From: Lepeophtheirus salmonis
Taxonomy: Eukaryota > Arthropoda > Copepoda > Siphonostomatoida > Caligidae
Direction of reading: 5' to 3'
DNA length: 64,000 bases
Assembly: GCF_016086655.4 (NCBI RefSeq)
Contig: NC_092584.1
Coordinates: 9,909,907-9,973,906 of the forward strand
The notes beneath the pieces are model-generated. The model saw only the letters and a program-made list of their open reading frames with translations, was not told where the DNA came from and did not search any database. Positions 58,801 through 64,000 of the stretch are shown one piece after another; the stretch's first letter is position 1; the number at the start of each line of letters is the position of its first letter. A program made the position numbers and the translations under genes.

Positions 58801-61800
58801 AAAATTCCTTCAATTTAGAGGGTGGGCTACATGATGATATCTATGGCAGTGCACCGGGTGACTCATTTTTTTTGTACTCATATATTCATCAATACGTACA
58901 AATACAATCATGGCTTTATCAATCTAGATATTCTAAACCAACATAAAATTTGGCAAATAATATATTAATTTTAAAGTGAATATTTTTTTTTTTTTTTTTT
59001 TTCATATTTAGAAGTAAGCTCAAACCTATTGAATTGATAAATACTCAAAAACATGTAATATTATATATTTAAATCCAATTTAATACGAAAACACGAATCT
59101 TTAATAAATAAGTCATTTTTCTGAGTTTTTTCTGTGTAATTGTAGCGTTTCCCAATTATTATTTTTTTACGTCTCCAGGGTGATAGAGTTGTATCTGAGT
59201 TCCGTTCCAAATAGCTTCTTATGGATCTGGAAAAGTAGTTTTACGGTCAAGACGGTGTTAATAGAAGAGGGAAGGGAGGGTTAGATTATGGATCTACGTT
59301 CACTACTAAGCCTGTCGGAGACCTATAATATTTCTTAAGCCAAGTTTCCCAAACTTTACTATGGCAAGGTCACCCAATACTAATACATTTTTATCTGAAA
59401 CACCTGTACTATGTATATGTAGACTGAAAGCAATCCTTAATTTTTCATCTTCCCAATCACGGTCCCCACTTTGAAAACGATTGTCCTAAGCAACCTTAGT
59501 TTTAGGGTCCCCTGCTGGAACTAGAGGCACTTTGCACTCGGCGTATAAGGTAGCTGTTGCCGGGGTTGTATCTAATATCATTTCTTGACCCAGAATTTTC
59601 TTGTGACATCTCTTGTTTTAAGTGCCTGTCACCAAACTGAGCCTGTATAAAAAAGAAACAAGACCGGAACCAAAACAGATAAAGCTGAATGGAGACCAAA
59701 ACTGTTGAAATAAAAGCCTCTAAGATCGATACCGATAAAACCGCTGAACCTGAACAGGGCAAAACCTTGTGTACAAGTTTTAGGCCTGATATGTAGGACA
59801 CAGACTGAACTGGACAGGACTGTTGTCATCTGTCCTAAATAATGACTCTCACAAAACTAGTAATACCTATTTATTACCTACAATAATATACTTATATTTT
59901 TAGGGACCTTTACAATTATTGGTGAGCTCCATGATATTCCAACTCTACCCCAAAAACGAAATTGGCTTCAAATAACAAAATTTGTTCTTCATGGAGTGTC
60001 CATATTTTGCCTCATTTGTTTCATTGCAGTAGTTACTAAATCAAGCCAGCTCTGGGACATGCTTTTTTTCCTAAGTTTAAGCCTCGCCATAGCATTAATT
60101 GGAGCACACTCAACGATGATTTTATCCGAATTTGATCAAATAAGAGATGCTCGACATCTCTGTACAATTGTTGGGATTTGTATTTCCTTCTTTTACTTAT
60201 CTGGAGGCTTCATACTCCTATCTTTGAGTCACTCACTTTTCAAAGCTGTGGTCTATGGTATTACTCGTGGAAGAGCTCGCATCTATCTAAGTTTCTCATG
60301 GGGTACATCCTTTTTGATCCTTGGATTAAATACTTTTTTTAATATAAATCAAATGGGAACGGATCCAAGGTGTATGATTTCATGGAATACAGGGCCCAAG
60401 CTCTACTTCTTTATTCCACTTTTGCTATCTCTTTGGGTAAACGTTTGAACAATGGGGCATGAGGGTAATTAATAGGCAGGGGCGTCTGCAGGAGGTGAGA
60501 TGAAGGGATTGAATCCCCACCCCCAAATTAACGAATTCTTGCTCCTTGGAAAATAATTAACTTTTTAATTTTTTTTCAAAAATTCAAATTTTTGTAAAAA
60601 GTTGTAAATTATGAGAATTTTTATGCAAAAAATTAAATTTTCTATGAAAAGCTGTATATTTTTGAAATGTTTTTCAAAAAATGAAACATTTAAATTTAAC
60701 TTTTGAGTTTTTTAGGAAAAGATTGAACATTTTAAGTTTAATTTTTGTAATTTTTTGTGAATAGCTATAGATTTTTAAAAAAATTCAAAAAATAGAATTT
60801 TTGAAATTTTTTCCCAAGAGCTTATATTTTGTAAATAAATAAGACATTTTGAAATTTTATCTCAAAAATTTAATATTTGAAATATTTTCCGCAAAAAATT
60901 TAAAATATAATTTTTGGAATTTTTCCAAAAAAAAATAATTTTTGGATTTTTTTTTCAATGAAATTCCTCAACCCATGCTCAAAAAATATATATATAACCC
61001 TGCTGACGCCACCAATGATAGGTGATTGTTGATAAAGCCAATAGTAGGCTAAGCATGACGTTTCTAATATAAAAAATTACTGTAAATTTTTTTTCATTTA
61101 TCTTAACCAGTGTTCTGAAATTTGATTGGTTGAATGAGAATGTTCATTTGTTAAGCTATCAATAGTATCCAATCATTATTGAATCATAATTTCATATTTA
61201 GGAAAAATTGGTTAAGTAACAAAGGATTGTGTGACTTTTCCTCTGTTTCTTTTTTGAGAAGAAAAAGTTGCAAGTTGTAATACTATTATTTATTATATAT
61301 TATTAATGTAAAAATTAGAACAAAAGATCCCAATTCCGATTCTTTAATATTTTAAATAATAGCTAAAAAATACAATTTTGCTATCAAGGGCGTCCACAGG
61401 ATTTTACATAGTTTTTTTAGGGGGAAAGGAATTCATTTATTGATTTTTTTTTCTTCAAAAATTAATAAATGTTAGATATTAAAATTCTTGAAAAAAAAAA
61501 TTTAATATATAATTTTTTTCAAAAATCCACAATCAAGTATATACAAACAAAAATTAATGGAAAAAATTAAAATTTTTGGAAACAAATTTGGAATATTAAA
61601 TTTTCTTGTAAAAAGAAAAAAATTCTTTATTTTATTTTATTTTTTTGGAGGGGAGGGGGGATTTTTTTATAACTTAGAAAAATAATAAATAAGAATTAGA
61701 ATTGCAAATTCCAGATTATTTTCCCGATGAAGATACTCATTAGATTTTTTTAAAGAAAAAAATTTAAAAAATTTAAAATTAAATTTAACTATTAAATTTT

Positions 61801-63029
61801 TTTTTTTTTAATTTCAAATATACATTTAAATATATAATTTTTTCAAAAATCCACAACTAAGAATATACAAAAAATTAAATTTAAAGGAAAAAAATAAAAA
61901 AATTTGAAATATTGAATTTTCTAGCAAAAAGAATAAAAAATTTGTTTATTGTGGGAGTGGGGGTATTTTTTTTTATATAACGTAGAAAAATAAGAATCAG
62001 AATTGCAAATTTCGCATTATTTTCCCAATGACGATTTTTTTACAAAAAAATCCAATCAAAAATTATTTCAAAATCCATAGCTATTTGAAAAAAAATTAAA
62101 ATTATTGAAAAAAAAATTTAAATATTAAATTTTTCGTTAAAAAATTTCAAATATAATTTTTTTCTCTGCTGTAAAATTTGCACGAATGAAGAAAACAATT
62201 TCTTATAAAAAGCAAAGGTTTCTTAATTCAGAGAGAGCTGCAGCCCTCCAGCTCCCCCAGCGGACGCCCCTGAATTATGACCCAACCTTTGAGTGCCTCT
62301 TCGAATCTTCTCGATAGTTTCTTTTTAATTTTTTTAAAGTAATACTCATAATATGTTTTAATTTCCAAATCCGATGGGAGCATCAATTTCAACAATAAAT
62401 AAACAAAATCCACGTATAAATTAAATGTCAATTACTTATATATTAAGGGGAAATATACCTGATGCAAAATAGTTTAAGATGAAAGTACCTGGCATAATAC
62501 TGCTGCGCTGCCTAGCAGATTTGTTTACATTGTTCATGCCCCATAAGTTGAATTTATTTTCAAATATTAGAAACTAACATTATTTTCAGATTAGTATTGT
62601 TCTAATTTGGATTGTTGTATGTAATATAATCACACCAGCGATCAGAAGTGAGGGTCATCTGGGTCAAATCATTTCCCTACTCCTGGGATTAATTATATTT
62701 ACACTCTTCTTTGGTTTTACTTGGACTTTGGCTCCTTTTGTTTACAACATTCCTTTATTCGATAATGATACTTTGGATTTGAATACCCCATTTCAAATAT
62801 GCAATGCCCTGATTGGAGTCGTATTTTTCATATGTCTAGGCATCTTTTCTAAAAAATTTAGAAAGAATATGTGTATTCAGGTAAGTTGAGCCTCAAATGT
62901 ATCCTTTATCCCAAATAACAATATATATTTTTCCATAATTAGAAAAACCATCTAAAGTTTAAAAAATCGAGGAGTACTTCTCAAATAACATCAATTCAAG
63001 ATATCTCCAAATTGGATGAACCTCAATAA
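48384..63029 (+). CDS. Receptor C: LamG-containing adhesion-type GPCR, 7 exons seen (signal exon not seen)
   Basis: Third tandem copy. The model joins 48384-48556, 49495-49896, 52304-53547, 57023-57369, 59904-60436, 62590-62880 and 62943-63029. Every intron is GT..AG and all phases agree, giving about 1,025 residues with no break. The first exon opens in phase 1, like A and B, so a signal-peptide exon is missing upstream. Its polypyrimidine tract translates to a hydrophobic run that starts at GTG and should not be taken as a signal peptide. Order: YHW segment, LamG, Thr-rich insert, stalk, GPS with Gly at the cleavage position, seven helices, 28-residue basic tail. It is the most intact of the three. 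The role as a surface receptor is inferred from architecture. Confidence 0.83.
48598..48724. mobile_element. GGGGCGTC-family fragment in receptor C intron
   Basis: Only the right part is present: '..cctccagcccactctctgtg' then 'ggtgcccct'. Confidence 0.45.
50300..50730. mobile_element. GGGGCGTC-family AT-rich element in receptor C intron
   Basis: The left end CAGGGGTGTCCACAGG is nearly canonical. The interior is A tracts with 'aatccatacctattc'. The right end is worn and placed approximately. The open frame at 50480-50698 is part of this repeat. Confidence 0.5.
51425..51810 (-). pseudogene. mariner transposase N-terminal relic in receptor C intron
   Basis: The ATG is at 51810 on the minus strand. 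MELTRGHFRGIIKDNFGRRL and FCEGRPNSVVVPKYIAAVHE are readable; they are the N-terminal domain and linker of the mellifera/irritans-type mariners. In-frame stops appear in between and after, and the catalytic half is missing. Terminal repeats were not identified. Confidence 0.7.
52304..53547 (+). other. Receptor C exon 3: end of LamG, Thr-rich insert and stalk
   Basis: It begins VYKNLQLIGRALIP and has the strands IMIGCHATKSEP and YDEPAIWTYPI, ending the LamG fold at LWGGY. A Thr/Ser-rich insert follows (52727-52836) with ten Thr in a row encoded by mixed ACG/ACC/ACT/ACA codons, which argues for selection on the protein rather than a microsatellite. Then comes a helical stalk. The exon ends in phase 2 before GTACGT, the same place as in receptor B. 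No ATG start is needed: the upstream ATG at 52250 lies before the acceptor (TTCCAG at 52303). Confidence 0.75.
54410..54530. repeat. Dispersed repeat related to 7060-7215
   Basis: 'cattttaagacgaagaaact' then '..ttgcaaatgttcttatac' parallels the 7.1 kb and 28.8 kb copies. Confidence 0.4.
55900..56725 (-). pseudogene. mariner-like transposase relic in receptor C intron
   Basis: Minus-strand pieces in order: RKRVATVKKIKESEEHSKRK with PMTSMRTHAKEPQIDPKTN and AVKDLGM (DNA-binding half, about 56330-56130), then TPLDHAVWNEFERKTCVTP (third catalytic Asp block, about 56045-55985). Stops and frame changes separate them and the middle is deleted. Not functional. Ends not established. Confidence 0.65.
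57023..57369 (+). other. Receptor C exon 4: end of stalk and GPS
   Basis: Beta-rich segment, then KKVHCAIWNPNLGLHGGW and TTCMSHKFG. The exon breaks inside the Gly codon at 57369 (phase 1, donor GTAAGT), exactly as in receptor B. The next exon continues TFTIIGEL. Retention of the intron would add about five residues and stop, ending the protein at the GPS. Confidence 0.82.
58428..58855. mobile_element. GGGGCGTC-family AT-rich element in receptor C intron 4
   Basis: The left end is TGGGGCGTCCAAAG, with a G-run at about 58460. The interior has A26 and 'aatctacagttgttcaaat'. The right end is degraded. Confidence 0.5.
59700..59865. repeat. GTCC/GGAC-rich repeat, inverted copy
   Basis: 'gactgaactggacaggactg' then 'tgtcctaaataatgactctc' is the inverse complement of the 13.3 kb copy ('agtcattatttaggactgc'). 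Confidence 0.5.
60477..61013. mobile_element. GGGGCGTC-family AT-rich element, reverse orientation, in receptor C intron 5
   Basis: The left end CAGGGGCGTCTGCAGG is canonical and the right end is CCTGCTGACGCCACC. The G-run side comes first as 'gaatccccacccccaaatta', so the element is inverted relative to most copies. The flanks 'attaatagg' and 'aatgatagg' may be a worn target duplication. Confidence 0.65.
61385..62272. mobile_element. GGGGCGTC-family AT-rich element, long form with internal duplication
   Basis: The left end is CAAGGGCGTCCACAGG. The right end is '..cagctcccccagcggacgcc' then 'cctg'. At 888 bp it is the longest copy. A roughly 300-bp block is repeated inside: 'agaattgcaaattccagatt' at about 61695 and 'agaattgcaaatttcgcatt' at about 61995. 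Confidence 0.65.
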
Positions 63030-64000
63030 TATACCATTTGTTATTTTAAATCACGTAAAAGTTATTTGGACTCAAGTCAATTCTTAAAATTTAAAAGGAA
63101 AAAAATTATATATTAAGCATCTTCATTTTGTACAAAAATGATTTAATTATAGGATAATCATTTGTTTCAAATATAACAATTAATAGCGTAATCATTGTAA
63201 TAAGCAGAGATACCATACATACAATAACGCGTATACGATGGATGTGTGACTTCCACCACGCTTTTTTACTTTGACGTCATAGACTATGAGTAGTTTCGTG
63301 TCTTGTCAAAATCCGTTTTTCTTGCCCAGCAGTCGATACGATACATTAAATAGAAAATTCTAGTAATAGTGACGTCATATACTATCCTCCTGACATGGTT
63401 TTTAAGAATTTAAATAAAGAATAATACATATAATGGATCCACATATTTCTGTAATAATATCTGGCTTGGACTAATATGTATTTTTCTACCAAGGTTAGAC
63501 CATCATGTAATTGAGCTTGCTACAATTTTCAGTCTGATGTATTGTACTGACTGATGGGCAAAGAGAGGCAAATTTTGAAAAAACACACAACCACTCATAG
63601 TCTATGACGTCACTAAAAAAGGAGATTAACACTTCCTAAACTTTGCGGAGTTCCAGAAATTATAACTGCTATAATATTTACATAGAAAAGGGAATTTTTT
63701 ACCTTTCAGAAGTATGTTTCTATTTATAATTTTTTTATTATTAATTATTATCAGTAATAGACAATAAATAAGTTACGTATTGGTGATTTTCTGGAAGCAA
63801 AGGGGTTAAGGAGAGAGAGCCTTGAGGTTCTGTAGCTTCTGCAGATGTTCTAAAATTGTAAAGATATATATATATCTAAAAAAAACTTGTGATTTCTAAG
63901 TGAAATCAATAGTCACTAAATTAAAATTCGACTTATTCCGTAAATAAGTACATATTTTGGCAAAAAATGATGGATTATAATTCTTTGTTTGTTCGACGTC
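63030..64000. other. Flank downstream of receptor C
   Basis: No gene seen. It contains two GACGTCA-core repeat copies, inverted at 63185-63395 and direct at 63493-63620. Confidence 0.5.
63185..63620. repeat. Two opposed copies of the GACGTCA-core repeat
   Basis: 63185-63395 reads 'ttttgtcaaaatccgttttt' and 'cagcagtcgatacgatacat'. 63493-63620 reads the complementary phrases 'atgtattgtactgactgatg' and 'tctatgacgtcac'. Together they make a large imperfect inverted repeat. Confidence 0.5.

Larger units (their letters stand above)
57370..59903. other. Receptor C intron 4 (2.5 kb) with repeats
   Basis: No coding. It contains two or three loose direct repeats at about 58090-58340 ('ctgcagtatttcattaatac', 'gcctgcaatatttcattaat'), a GGGGCGTC-family element and a GTCC/GGAC repeat copy (about 59700-59865). 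Confidence 0.55.
59904..63029 (+). other. Receptor C exons 5-7: seven membrane helices and tail
   Basis: Exon 59904-60436 holds helices 1-4 and the start of 5. Helix 3 begins HLCTIVGICISFFYL, helix 4 is LSFSWGTSFLILGL and ECL2 has DPRCMISW for the disulfide. Exon 62590-62880 completes helix 5 (ISIVLIWIVVC) and gives helix 6 (FGFTWTLAPF) and helix 7 (CNALIGVVFFICLGIF). A 62-bp intron leads to the last exon 62943-63029, a Lys/Ser-rich tail ending SKLDEPQ and TAA. The Trp in helix 6 and the N-A-L-I-G stretch of helix 7 match the adhesion class. Confidence 0.82.

Overview
This window is nuclear DNA of a eukaryote. It is strongly AT-rich, its genes are split by introns of about 50 bp to several kb with GT..AG borders, and it is loaded with decayed Tc1/mariner elements and short AT-rich transposon-like repeats. 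The bHLH protein, the receptor family and the density of mariner remnants point to an arthropod, most likely a crustacean such as a parasitic copepod. That assignment is an inference, not a database match.

Layout. Positions 1-20,390 are almost gene-free. The only convincing coding piece is one minus-strand exon (9353-9649) for a TCF21/musculin/HLH54F-type bHLH factor; the rest is dispersed repeats, a minisatellite (17,398-17,930) and a broken mariner (19,005-19,690).

Positions 20,394-63,029 hold a tandem array of three plus-strand paralogues, called receptors A, B and C here. I assembled them exon by exon. Each joins in frame across phase-matched introns, apart from one single-base frameshift in B. 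Each encodes a large adhesion-type G-protein-coupled receptor. The order is an N-terminal segment with a YHW motif, a LamG/pentraxin-like fold, a GAIN-like stalk, a GPS motif, seven membrane helices and a short cytoplasmic tail. Receptor A (20,394-35,895) lacks a visible signal-peptide exon and ends in an unusual basic then acidic Ser/Glu-rich tail followed by an AATAAA. Receptor B (36,123-42,843) has its signal-peptide exon. Receptor C (48,384-63,029) lacks a visible first exon and carries a threonine-rich stalk insert.

The most striking shared trait is in the GPS. The Thr/Ser normally used for self-cleavage is Gly in all three copies and two of the usual four cysteines are gone, so the family is predicted to be uncleaved. 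In B and C an intron splits that Gly codon.

The introns and spacers are filled with mobile DNA. At least ten Tc1/mariner remnants are present, one of them full-length (29,425-30,707, terminal repeats 25/26 identical) but dead. There is also a family of non-autonomous elements with ends like CAGGGGCGTCCGCAGG, a large fold-back repeat in intron 1 of receptor B, and several dispersed repeat families. No tRNA, rRNA, CRISPR array or prokaryotic operon was seen.
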